From the NCBI GenBank assembly GCA_003518885.1, contig DOXU01000171.1, positions 1 through 6,079 of the forward strand: DNA of 6,079 nucleotides, given 5' to 3'. Both the position numbers and the translations under genes were made by a program. Below, piece after piece: positions 1 through 5,577 of this stretch. The stretch comes from Oscillospiraceae bacterium (GTDB lineage Bacteria; Bacillota; Clostridia; Oscillospirales; Ethanoligenentaceae). The notes beneath the pieces are model-generated. The model made no database searches. It was not told where the DNA came from and was given only the letters and a program-made list of their open reading frames with translations. Positions within the stretch are counted from its first letter, which is position 1. Each line of letters starts with the position of its first letter.

Positions 1-538
1 ATTTGTCCCTAATCTGACTTTTGGTCCACCCATCATTCATTCCATTCGTAGCTGCACCACATTACCATTCGATATTCATCTCATGATAAATAACCCAGAT
101 CGGCTATTGGATGATTTTATTCATGCTGGCGCAGACAGTATTACCTTTCATATAGAGGCATGTGAAAATGCCGCCTACATTCGCATGCTTTTAGAACGCC
201 TGCAGCAAGCTCACATAGACGCCGCTCTTTCTGATAAACCCAATACTCCAATCGAAACGGTCTTTCCCTATCTAAATCAGCTTTCCATGGTATTGATCAT
301 GACCGTAGAACCAGGATTTGGCGGACAGAAATTGATGCCACAGACTTTAAATAAAATTGCCACTCTACGCAAAAAGTGTGCTACACTTGCCTTGAAAACG
401 AAAATTGAAGTGGATGGCGGTATCAAACCGGAGAACGCATCTTCTGTCATTTCACAAGGTGCTGACATTCTGGTGGCTGGAAGTGCCGTATTTGGCGCAA
501 AAGACCCTGCCTTTGCCATCCGTACATTACGCGGATAA
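1..538 (+). CDS. rpe: Ribulose-phosphate 3-epimerase, 5' end missing
   Basis: This enzyme interconverts D-ribulose 5-phosphate and D-xylulose 5-phosphate in the cytoplasm (pentose phosphate pathway). The reading frame is already open at base 2, so the start lies upstream of the window. 178 residues are visible; the family is usually about 215-220, so roughly 40 N-terminal residues are missing, including the first metal-binding His and Asp. Visible family marks are FVPNLTFGPP at the very start, FDIHLM (visible residues 23-28, with the metal-ligand His at 26), the FHIEA strand, the phosphate-binding PGFGGQ loop, VDGGI with the catalytic Asp near visible residue 138, and ADILVAGSAVF near the end. 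The ATG at base 83 is internal (the Met of HLM) and is not the start. The gene converges on the MecA-like gene with 28 bases between stops. Known from the family: it is a TIM barrel. Identification is very secure. Confidence 0.96.
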   Translation, partial: FVPNLTFGPPIIHSIRSCTTLPFDIHLMINNPDRLLDDFIHAGADSITFHIEACENAAYIRMLLERLQQAHIDAALSDKPNTPIETVFPYLNQLSMVLIMTVEPGFGGQKLMPQTLNKIATLRKKCATLALKTKIEVDGGIKPENASSVISQGADILVAGSAVFGAKDPAFAIRTLRG

Positions 539-552
539 CAAAAGCAGGGTCT
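502..552 (-). terminator. Inverted repeat over the rpe 3' end, possible terminator of the MecA-like gene
   Basis: AGACCCTGC (502-510) and GCAGGGTCT (544-552) are perfect 9-base inverted copies separated by 33 bases. Read on the minus strand, the second arm runs into TTTT, as a weak intrinsic terminator would; on the plus strand no T-run follows. One arm lies inside the rpe coding region, so the MecA-like transcript would end antisense to rpe. The loop is long and the T-run short, so the call is tentative. Confidence 0.3.
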
Positions 553-566
553 ATCTGCAAGGGCAT

Positions 567-1169
567 TTAATGAAAATATAGCATAATCTGTTCAACAGCA
601 TGTTCTTCTTTAATTGCTTTTCCATGTTCCAAAAGCATCGCCTCGGTGATAGCATCTGTCTCTGTAATCTTTCCATATTCAGAGAGCTGCGCGAGCAAGG
701 AGCGAAAGCGATTCTTATCCATTCCTAACCAAACAGGGGAAAACAACAAAAAGTATTGGTCTCTTAAATAGTAGAGCGCGCTTTTTTTCAAGAGAATTTC
801 CGGAAAATCGGCAAACCGATTCACAGCATCCAAAATATCCTCTAACAATGCACAAGAAAGCAAAATACTTTTTTCCTTTTGCGCTACGGTGTGGATATCC
901 TCCTGTTCAGGAACCATTGCTGCTTTTGTTAGATAAAGGATACATCCTTTATCTTTACCAGGCACCACTTCTACTAGTAACTGGCTTCCTTTTGCAGAAA
1001 ATCCCTCTAGTGTAAGCGCCTTTGCAAGAATATCCTTTAACATCCGCTTGGTAGCAGGACTTTGTGCACTAATGGAGATGTAATCAAGATTATACCGGTC
1101 CAATTCTGCGCTATCCAATGTGACACGCAATTTATCCGGCGAAATTTTTTCAATATTCATTGCAGGCAA
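567..1169 (-). CDS. mecA: MecA-family adaptor protein (ClpC adaptor type)
   Basis: MecA proteins are cytoplasmic adaptors. An N-terminal domain holds the substrate (ComK in Bacillus) and a C-terminal domain docks on the ClpC unfoldase to activate proteolysis. The 200-residue product opens with MNIEKI at residues 4-9 and an N-terminal domain to about residue 83 ending in CILYLTKA. A short spacer (about 84-99) follows, then a C-terminal domain with YYLRDQYFLLFSP (133-145), a SEYGK stretch (163-167) and the terminal pattern LEHGKAIKEEHAVEQIMLYF, which matches the MecA C-terminal signature. The spacer is much shorter than the acidic linker of Bacillus MecA (about 218 residues). The start is taken as TTG at 1169 because GGGAGG lies 7 bases upstream; the ATG at 1160 would leave 16. 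The gene is transcribed away from the DUF4015 gene and converges with rpe. No competence gene is in view, so its substrate is unknown. Confidence 0.88.
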   Translation of the reverse strand: MPAMNIEKISPDKLRVTLDSAELDRYNLDYISISAQSPATKRMLKDILAKALTLEGFSAKGSQLLVEVVPGKDKGCILYLTKAAMVPEQEDIHTVAQKEKSILLSCALLEDILDAVNRFADFPEILLKKSALYYLRDQYFLLFSPVWLGMDKNRFRSLLAQLSEYGKITETDAITEAMLLEHGKAIKEEHAVEQIMLYFH

Positions 1170-1175
1170 AACCAG

Positions 1176-1182
1176 CCCTCCC
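1176..1182 (-). promoter_or_regulatory. Ribosome binding site that selects the TTG start of the MecA-like gene
   Basis: The minus strand reads GGGAGGG here. The GGGAGG core is 7 bases from TTG (1169-1167) and 16 from the in-frame ATG (1160-1158). Normal spacing therefore favours TTG and adds three residues (M-P-A) before MNIEKI. Confidence 0.7.
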
Positions 1183-1268
1183 GCATATTCGTATTAGAGA
1201 ACAGATTCTGCACCTATTCTGATAAAATAGCCGCTTGCAACTCTGCCTCTACTTATGCTTACTCTATC

Positions 1269-1298
1269 ATTATAATTTGTTTAGGTAATGATGTGCAA
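1269..1298 (-). promoter_or_regulatory. Possible promoter of the MecA-like gene; the -10 box is readable both ways
   Basis: The palindrome ATTATAAT (1269-1276) gives a perfect TATAAT on each strand. On the minus strand TTGCAC (1298-1293) lies 18 bases upstream of TATAAT (1274-1269), predicting a leader of about 90 bases before the MecA-like start. On the plus strand TATAAT (1271-1276) has no good -35 box at 15-19 bases; TCTACT (1248-1253) is the best match. The -35 boxes are poor in both directions, so this is a moderate call. Confidence 0.35.
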
Positions 1299-1305
1299 GA
1301 GGGGA

Positions 1306-1338
1306 AAAAAGGATGGGAAAATGTGTTCCTTCCTTTTT
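1306..1338. terminator. Terminator-like hairpin within the divergent promoter region
   Basis: AAAAAGGA (1306-1313) pairs with TCCTTTTT (1331-1338). After a one-base bulge (T1314), GGGAA (1315-1319) pairs with TTCCT (1326-1330, one G-U pair), leaving a six-base loop. The result is a 13-pair stem with T-runs at its 3' side on both strands, the form of a bidirectional intrinsic terminator. No gene ends here, so it may be a leader attenuator, an insulator between divergent promoters, or the end of a short RNA started at the TATAAT box near 1271. The shape is visible; the function is inferred. Confidence 0.4.
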
Positions 1339-1363
1339 ACAATATGATCAAAATTTTTATCAT
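1336..1363 (+). promoter_or_regulatory. Predicted sigma-A type promoter of the DUF4015 gene
   Basis: TTTACA (1336-1341) matches the -35 consensus at five of six bases and TATCAT (1358-1363) matches the -10 consensus at five of six, with a 16-base spacer. Transcription would begin near 1370 and give a leader of about 84 bases to the TTG start at 1454. The -35 box overlaps the 3' arm of the hairpin at 1306-1338. Confidence 0.45.
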
Positions 1364-1440
1364 TTATTTGTTCGTCTTTTGGTAAAACGATTTTTTTGTC
1401 TGGAAATCAACTCAACTTTTGAATTTTTTACTGCTGTAAT

Positions 1441-1446
1441 GAGGTG
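1441..1446 (+). promoter_or_regulatory. Ribosome binding site that selects the TTG start of the DUF4015 gene
   Basis: GAGGTG lies 7 bases before TTG at 1454. The alternative ATG at 1439 overlaps this motif, and the earlier ATG at 1313 has no purine-rich site at normal spacing and precedes the predicted promoter. Confidence 0.65.
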
Positions 1447-1453
1447 TATAACA

Positions 1454-2698
1454 TTGTCAAAAATCAAACGTTATCAATTTAACCCCGGGAGACACCGACA
1501 CGGTCGGCGTGGAGGTGGCCCTTTTATGACCATTCTCGTTATTGTCGCTGTGGTCGTTCTGATCTTTATTGGTTGGAATATTTATGTGCCTCTCCACCAA
1601 GCAATAAAAGGGACCAAAAATACATCCACATCGACCAGCAGTACAGCTTCAAAAACAACCGTTTCCTCTCATCCAACGACCTCATCCAAAGCTTCCTCTT
1701 CTCATCCTGCACAAAGTGCGACATCCAGTGGTGTGAAGGCGGTTTATTTGTCTAGCGGTACCTTGACGCAAACCTCCATGGATCAAATCCTTTCTTCCGC
1801 CAAAAATGCCGGCATAAAAACAGCCATCGTAGAATTAAAAGGGGAAGATGGCGCACTACATTACACTTCTAAGATTAGCCAAGTACAAAATAATGGATTA
1901 GTCGCACAAGGCGCATTGGATGGTGCCGCCATTATTCAGGAAATTCAGAAGTATGGTATGACACCGGCAGCAGACATCAGCTGTTTTAAGGATCCTCTCG
2001 CGGCCAATGTCATCCGAACTGCTTCCGTTCATAATTCTACCAGCCATGATATTACTTGGCTAGATGAGAGCAATAACCGTTGGTTAAACCCATATGCTGC
2101 AGATGCAACGCAATATCTGACCGATTTGACTACAGAAATTACCTCTCTCGGTTTCAAACAAATTTATCTAAGTAATGTACAGTTTCCATCAGGCAAACAG
2201 AAACACGTCTGGTATGGGAACAACGTCGGAACCAAGGAAAGCGCTTTGCAGACATTTGTTAGCAGCATTGCACAAAAAGCGCATACAGCTGGTGCTACCG
2301 TTACTCTCGTGCTTCCCGCTGATGCCGCCCTTGGAAGTGGCGAGGCAACATTAGGGCAGGATCAAGATCCTTATAGCTATGGTGCGGATGCCGTCAGTCC
2401 CCTATTTGTTCCTTCCTCTGTCACAGGTGTCACGGCAGGCGGAACCGCCATTCCGGATCCGGCTGCTGGGCTTAGTGTATCAGTCAATGCTGCAGCATCT
2501 GCTTTAAAAACACAAAATGCGGATAAATATAAAAATGATATTCCCTTTATTTTAGCTGGAACAGGCACAACAACCCAAACTGCCACGACGGCCGATATTA
2601 ATGCCCAAATTTCCGCTTTAAAATCCCTAGGTATGACAAATTATGTCCTGTACTCTTCCACTGCAACATACGCATTAAACGGGGTAACCGTATCATGA
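1454..2698 (+). CDS. Membrane-anchored extracellular protein with a DUF4015 (putative glycoside hydrolase) domain
   Basis: From TTG at 1454 the product has 414 residues. A basic N-terminus (KIKR, RHRHGRR) is followed by one hydrophobic segment at about 25-44, which predicts a type II anchor with the rest outside the cell. Residues 53-93 are a Ser/Thr/Ala-rich linker. From VKAVYLSSG (94-102) the chain follows the DUF4015 TIM-barrel family, recalled from its pattern: ELKGEDG (127-133), ISCFKDPLAA (175-184), W202-D204 and W210-NPY (212-214), GFKQIYLSNVQFP (233-245), and YGADAVSPLFVPSS (309-322). The family is annotated as putative glycosyl hydrolase without firm biochemistry. The usual 'QFDYVRFP' strand is here YLSNVQFP, so a typically conserved Asp and Tyr are absent and activity is uncertain. 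The start was chosen for GAGGTG 7 bases upstream and because the longer frame would begin before the predicted promoter. The gene stands alone, probably read from the promoter at 1336. Confidence 0.8.
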   Translation: MSKIKRYQFNPGRHRHGRRGGGPFMTILVIVAVVVLIFIGWNIYVPLHQAIKGTKNTSTSTSSTASKTTVSSHPTTSSKASSSHPAQSATSSGVKAVYLSSGTLTQTSMDQILSSAKNAGIKTAIVELKGEDGALHYTSKISQVQNNGLVAQGALDGAAIIQEIQKYGMTPAADISCFKDPLAANVIRTASVHNSTSHDITWLDESNNRWLNPYAADATQYLTDLTTEITSLGFKQIYLSNVQFPSGKQKHVWYGNNVGTKESALQTFVSSIAQKAHTAGATVTLVLPADAALGSGEATLGQDQDPYSYGADAVSPLFVPSSVTGVTAGGTAIPDPAAGLSVSVNAAASALKTQNADKYKNDIPFILAGTGTTTQTATTADINAQISALKSLGMTNYVLYSSTATYALNGVTVS

Positions 2699-2712
2699 TT
2701 GTTTGATGTTCC

Positions 2713-2735
2713 GCCTGATTTTACCAAAAACAGGC
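2713..2735 (+). terminator. Small hairpin just after the DUF4015 gene, possible weak terminator
   Basis: GCCTG (2713-2717) pairs with CAGGC (2731-2735). Inside, after an A-A mismatch, TTTT can pair with AAAA around a three-base loop. It begins 14 bases after the stop, where a terminator is expected, but is followed by AAACATTTT and not a clean T-run. It would terminate poorly, so read-through into the YtxH-like gene is possible. Confidence 0.3.
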
Positions 2736-2740
2736 AAACA

Positions 2741-2849
2741 TTTTCAGCCGGTTCTGGGAAAAACTAATATTGGTTTCAATAGAATCAAGCAGCACACGGA
2801 AGCCGTCTGGAGACTCTGTTTTAGAAAAGCTGCTAAGAAAGGCTGAAAA
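2741..2849 (+). promoter_or_regulatory. Nested inverted repeats, possible structured leader of the YtxH-like gene
   Basis: An outer pair of perfect 9-base arms, TTTTCAGCC (2741-2749) and GGCTGAAAA (2841-2849), closes the segment directly before the ATG at 2850. Inside, GGTTCT (2750-2755) pairs with AGAATC (2781-2786, one G-U) around a near-palindrome at 2761-2776, and AGCAGC (2788-2793) pairs with GCTGCT (2829-2834) around a short ACGG/CCGT hairpin (2796-2806). Together they would form a three-way junction. The outer 3' arm overlaps the likely ribosome binding site (AAGAAAGG, 2835-2842), so folding could limit translation. I do not recognise it as a known riboswitch. Folding was done by eye and part of it may be chance. 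Confidence 0.35.
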
Positions 2850-3038
2850 ATGATGCATAACCATATGTCTAATGTAAGCAAGGGAATTATCGCGGGCGTT
2901 GTCGCCGGTGCCGCTATTGGTATGATTGCCGCTTGGCCATCCGAGCATCGTAGACATTCTAACGTTAAAAAGAATGCAAACAAGGCTATTCATGCCGTGG
3001 GAGAATTGGTACAAAACGTTCAGTATATGATGCACTAA
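2850..3038 (+). CDS. Small YtxH-like membrane protein, 62 residues
   Basis: The product has a short polar start, one Gly/Ala-rich hydrophobic segment (KGIIAGVVAGAAIGMIAAW, about 11-29), then a basic tail (HRRH, VKKNANKA) and an amphipathic end (VGELVQNVQYMMH). This is the layout of YtxH-like small proteins of Firmicutes, which are single-span membrane proteins of unclear role, some linked to stress in Bacillus. ATG at 2850 or the adjacent ATG at 2853 fits AAGAAAGG 7 bases before 2850; the ATG at 2865 has no site. The Gly-rich span is a family-like protein pattern, which speaks against a chance frame. The gene follows the DUF4015 gene by about 150 bases that hold nested inverted repeats, and is closed by a strong terminator 24 bases after its stop. 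No specific function can be given. Confidence 0.72.
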   Translation: MMHNHMSNVSKGIIAGVVAGAAIGMIAAWPSEHRRHSNVKKNANKAIHAVGELVQNVQYMMH

Positions 3039-3062
3039 TTCCTTTTACACCCTTTTGAACAA

Positions 3063-3107
3063 AAAGAGACTGCCGTTTTCAGGTAACCTGAAAACGGCAG
3101 TCTCTTT
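3063..3107. terminator. Strong bidirectional intrinsic terminator between the YtxH-like gene and serA
   Basis: Two perfect 22-base arms (3063-3084 and 3086-3107) surround a single base, giving a very stable GC-containing hairpin once the tip opens into a loop. The plus strand continues TTTATTT and the minus strand reads TCTCTTTTTG, so each convergent transcript has a T-rich tail. It lies 24 bases after the YtxH-like stop and 27 bases after the serA stop. Confidence 0.93.
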
Positions 3108-3134
3108 ATTTGAACGATTCATAATCGCTAATTA

Positions 3135-4298
3135 TTAAATAACGCGAACACGAATGACGCCATCCAATGCGCGCAGACGGTCGGTAACTGCATCCAGTCT
3201 TTCTTCCGAAACATCTACAATCGTATAAGCCATTTCCTTTTTAGACTTGTCAATAATATTTTCAATATTAATGCAGGCCTCAGCAAAACAAGCCGTAATT
3301 TGAGATAACATCGTTGGTTTATTTTTATGAATAATGGTCACTCGTCCCGCTGCGGAAATTGGAAGATCTACATTGGGAAAATTAACAGAGTTACGAATGA
3401 TGCCATATTTCAAAAAGTCCATCAACTCAGATGCAGCCATTGTTGCACAGTTTTCCTCCGATTCTGGGGTAGAGGCCCCCAGATGTGGAATGGAGATAAC
3501 GCCAGGGACATCCAGCAACTCATCACAAGGAAAATCCACTACATACGAGGCAACCTGCCCACATTGCAATCCTTTGGCAACATCCTCTGACACGGCTAAA
3601 TCGCCACGTGCCAGATTGAAGATGCGAACGCCCCTTTTCATTGCTGCAATAGATTCCGCGTTGATCAGGCCACGTGTCTCCGGTGTAAGCGGCACATGAA
3701 TGGTTATATAATCGCAATTTTGGAAAATATCATTCAAGCTTGAAGCATGATAGATATCTCGGGAAATTGCCCAAGCAGCTTCAACAGACAGATATGGATC
3801 GTATCCGTAAACATCCATATCTAATGCCCTGGCGGCATTGGCGACCCGGACGCCAATGGCGCCCAAACCAATAACGCCCAATTTTTTCCCTGCAAGTTCC
3901 GGTCCGATAAATTGCTTTTTACCCTTTTCGACCAGATTGGGAACCTCATCACCCTTGCCCTTTAAGGTTTTCACCCATTCCGTGGCCGGTATGACATTAC
4001 GAGAAGCCAGAATCATCGTACCAATAACGAGTTCCTTCACACCATTTGCATTTGCGCCTGGTGTATTGAACACAACAATACCTGCATCACTGCATTTATC
4101 GATTGGAACATTATTTACACCTGCGCCTGCTCGCGCAATCGCTTTAAGCGAGGTAGGCAGTTCCACTTCATGAAGTGCTGCCGAACGAACCAAAAAAGCA
4201 TCTGGCGTCTCTATATCGTCTCCGCATTGGAATTCCCCCGGGGTAAACCGGTGTAGCCCAGCGGGAGCAATCTTATTCATTGTTTTAATATTAAACAT
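3135..4298 (-). CDS. serA: D-3-phosphoglycerate dehydrogenase, short form with C-terminal ACT domain
   Basis: SerA oxidises 3-phosphoglycerate to 3-phosphohydroxypyruvate with NAD, the first step of serine synthesis, in the cytoplasm. The 387-residue chain has the 2-hydroxyacid dehydrogenase layout. Residues 1-90 start the substrate domain (LVRSA, ARAGAGVNNV). The NAD domain has GLGAIG at 144-149 and YDPY with Asp167. The catalytic set is Arg231 (NLARGD), Glu260 (DFPCDE) and His272 (PHLGAST). From about 318 to the end is an ACT domain (GRVTIIHKNKPTMLSQI), which in the family commonly carries serine feedback control. The length fits the short clostridial SerA type, without the extra domain of long SerA. 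ATG at 4298 is preceded by AGAGGG 7 bases upstream. It lies 29 bases after serC on the same strand with no terminator between, so the two are cotranscribed from the serC promoter, with the strong terminator at 3107-3063 ending the unit. Confidence 0.94.
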   Translation of the reverse strand: MFNIKTMNKIAPAGLHRFTPGEFQCGDDIETPDAFLVRSAALHEVELPTSLKAIARAGAGVNNVPIDKCSDAGIVVFNTPGANANGVKELVIGTMILASRNVIPATEWVKTLKGKGDEVPNLVEKGKKQFIGPELAGKKLGVIGLGAIGVRVANAARALDMDVYGYDPYLSVEAAWAISRDIYHASSLNDIFQNCDYITIHVPLTPETRGLINAESIAAMKRGVRIFNLARGDLAVSEDVAKGLQCGQVASYVVDFPCDELLDVPGVISIPHLGASTPESEENCATMAASELMDFLKYGIIRNSVNFPNVDLPISAAGRVTIIHKNKPTMLSQITACFAEACINIENIIDKSKKEMAYTIVDVSEERLDAVTDRLRALDGVIRVRVI

Positions 4299-4327
4299 AT
4301 TGTTTCCCTCTATTCATCGAACCGTCA

Positions 4328-5413
4328 TCAAGCATTTTCCTTTTCAAAACGTCTCAAGAAATCGACCAGTTTTTCCACGCCCTCGGTTGGCATCGCATTA
4401 TAAATACTAGCACGTAAGCCACCAACCGTACGGTGTCCTTTGATATTGACAAAACCTTCAGCTTCAGCGGCCTTGACGGCTTTTGCATCCATTTCATCAC
4501 TCCCCGTTACAAACGGGACATTCATCAAAGAACGATCCTCTTTTACTACTGTTCCATGGAACAACTTCGACTGATCAAGAAATCCATAAAGAATATCCGC
4601 CTTCTTGTGGTTGATCTTTGCCATTGCTTTCAAACCGCCAAGATTTTTCAGCCATTCTAGAACCAATTTACACATATAAATAGAATAACATGGTGGGGTA
4701 TTAAAAAGAGAATTCTTCTCTGCATGCGTAGCATAGTTAAACATGGTCGGTGTAATCTCTTGTGCGTTACCAATTAAATCTTCACGCACAATTACAACGG
4801 TTAGGCCTGCAGGTCCCATATTTTTTTGTGCGCCGGCAAATACCAAACCAAATTTGCTGACATCCAACGGTTCTGAAAGAATACAAGAGGAAACATCAGC
4901 TACCAAAGGAACATCTCCTGTATCAGGTAATTCGGGATATTTAGTACCATAAATTGTGTTGTTTAAACAAATATAGGCATAATCCGCTTCTGGATCAAAG
5001 TCCGCGCGGGACGTCTTTGGAATATACGTAAATGTTTTATCCTTGGAAGAGGCCACAATCCGTGCATTTCCATAACGGGCAGCCTCTTTATATGCTTTGT
5101 TTGCCCACTGACCCGTGATAATGAAGTCAGCTTTGTGATTTTTATTCATTAGATTGAGTGGCACCATGGCAAATTGGCTAGAGGCGCCCCCCTGTAAAAA
5201 TAAAACTTTATAATTTGACGGAATATTAAGCACTTCACGCAGCAGTGATTCGCATCCAACAATGATACTGTCAAAAATTTTTGATCGATGTGACATCTCC
5301 ATCACTGACTGACCTGAACCCTGATAGTTAAGCATTTCTTCTGCGGCACGTTTCAATACTGGCTCTGGTAACATAGAAGGGCTAGCGGAAAAATTATAAA
5401 CCCTGCTGTTCAA
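4328..5413 (-). CDS. serC: Phosphoserine aminotransferase
   Basis: SerC moves an amino group from glutamate to 3-phosphohydroxypyruvate to make O-phosphoserine, using pyridoxal phosphate (PLP). In many bacteria it also serves vitamin B6 synthesis. From TTG at 5413 the product has 361 residues, the usual family length. Visible marks: RVYNFSASPSMLP (4-16), MSHRS (40-44), the cofactor loop GGASSQ (75-80), Trp103 (GQWANKA), VADVSS with Asp173, the PLP lysine 197 in AGAQKNMGPAGL, FNTPP (237-241), and GHRTVGGLRASIYNAMP near the end. TTG is chosen because GGAGG lies 8 bases upstream and family members start just before RVYNFSA. The longer frame to an ATG at 5491 would start inside the -10 box. Residue 11 is Ser where the family normally has Gly (FSAGP), a one-base change. 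It is the first gene of the serC-serA operon. Confidence 0.95.
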   Translation of the reverse strand: MNSRVYNFSASPSMLPEPVLKRAAEEMLNYQGSGQSVMEMSHRSKIFDSIIVGCESLLREVLNIPSNYKVLFLQGGASSQFAMVPLNLMNKNHKADFIITGQWANKAYKEAARYGNARIVASSKDKTFTYIPKTSRADFDPEADYAYICLNNTIYGTKYPELPDTGDVPLVADVSSCILSEPLDVSKFGLVFAGAQKNMGPAGLTVVIVREDLIGNAQEITPTMFNYATHAEKNSLFNTPPCYSIYMCKLVLEWLKNLGGLKAMAKINHKKADILYGFLDQSKLFHGTVVKEDRSLMNVPFVTGSDEMDAKAVKAAEAEGFVNIKGHRTVGGLRASIYNAMPTEGVEKLVDFLRRFEKENA

Positions 5414-5421
5414 TAGAATAA

Positions 5422-5426
5422 CCTCC
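5422..5426 (-). promoter_or_regulatory. Ribosome binding site that selects the TTG start of serC
   Basis: The minus strand reads GGAGG, 8 bases before TTG at 5413-5411. This places the start directly before NSRVYNFS and excludes the 26 extra residues of the longer frame. Confidence 0.8.
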
Positions 5427-5433
5427 AGTTTTT

Positions 5434-5470
5434 TCCTGTCCTTGACAGGATGTTTGGGTGCATTTGCACC
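5434..5470 (-). promoter_or_regulatory. Two-hairpin leader of the serC-serA operon
   Basis: In the predicted transcript, GGTGC-AAAT-GCACC (5470-5457) is followed by TCCTGTC-AAG-GACAGGA (5450-5434), a seven-pair stem with a three-base loop. An A-rich run and the ribosome binding site come next. The T-run needed for termination is absent on this strand, so they are not terminators. They could affect translation or mRNA stability. I do not recognise a T-box or known riboswitch. Confidence 0.4.
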
Positions 5471-5489
5471 TAATATTCCGTTCAAGAAC

Positions 5490-5517
5490 ATTATACCCGA
5501 CGTAAGGTTTAAGTCAA
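5490..5517 (-). promoter_or_regulatory. Promoter of the serC-serA operon, sigma-A type
   Basis: On the minus strand TTGACT (5517-5512), a 16-base spacer and a perfect TATAAT (5495-5490) form a near-consensus vegetative promoter. Transcription would start near 5483, giving a leader of about 70 bases. The ATG of the longer serC frame (5491-5489) overlaps the -10 box, which supports the downstream TTG start. Confidence 0.75.
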
Positions 5518-5540
5518 TACGTGAAAGGGTATCTCGTGAA

Positions 5541-5555
5541 AAAACCGGAGGTTTT
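5541..5555 (-). terminator. Weak intrinsic terminator after the hydrogenase-like gene
   Basis: On the minus strand AAAACC-TCC-GGTTTT is followed by TTC, giving a six-pair stem that ends in six T residues. It lies about 22 bases after the hydrogenase-like stop and before the serC promoter. With only two G-C pairs it is weak, so some read-through into serC is possible. Confidence 0.45.
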
Positions 5556-5577
5556 CATGAAAAAAGCGTTTTATTTA

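Noticed and set aside
1062..1385. Plus-strand open frame of 107 codons across the MecA-like start and the divergent region
   Set aside because: It overlaps a well-supported MecA-family gene on the other strand, has no family-like pattern, and crosses the promoter region.
1313..1453. N-terminal extension of the DUF4015 protein to ATG 1313
   Set aside because: It begins inside the hairpin and upstream of the predicted promoter, lacks a ribosome binding site, and adds 47 residues without family resemblance.
2721..3035. Minus-strand open frames (also 2744-2983) opposite the YtxH-like gene
   Set aside because: The plus strand gives the Gly/Ala-rich YtxH-like span and a terminator in the right place; the minus frames resemble no family and would read across the inverted repeats.
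3327..4173. Plus-strand open frames within serA
   Set aside because: They are complements of a clearly conserved SerA chain with all catalytic residues.
4433..4952. Plus-strand open frames within serC
   Set aside because: They are shadows of a well-conserved SerC.
5414..5491. N-terminal extension of SerC to the ATG at 5491
   Set aside because: That ATG overlaps the -10 box of a near-consensus promoter, family members start next to RVYNFSA, and GGAGG points to the TTG at 5413.
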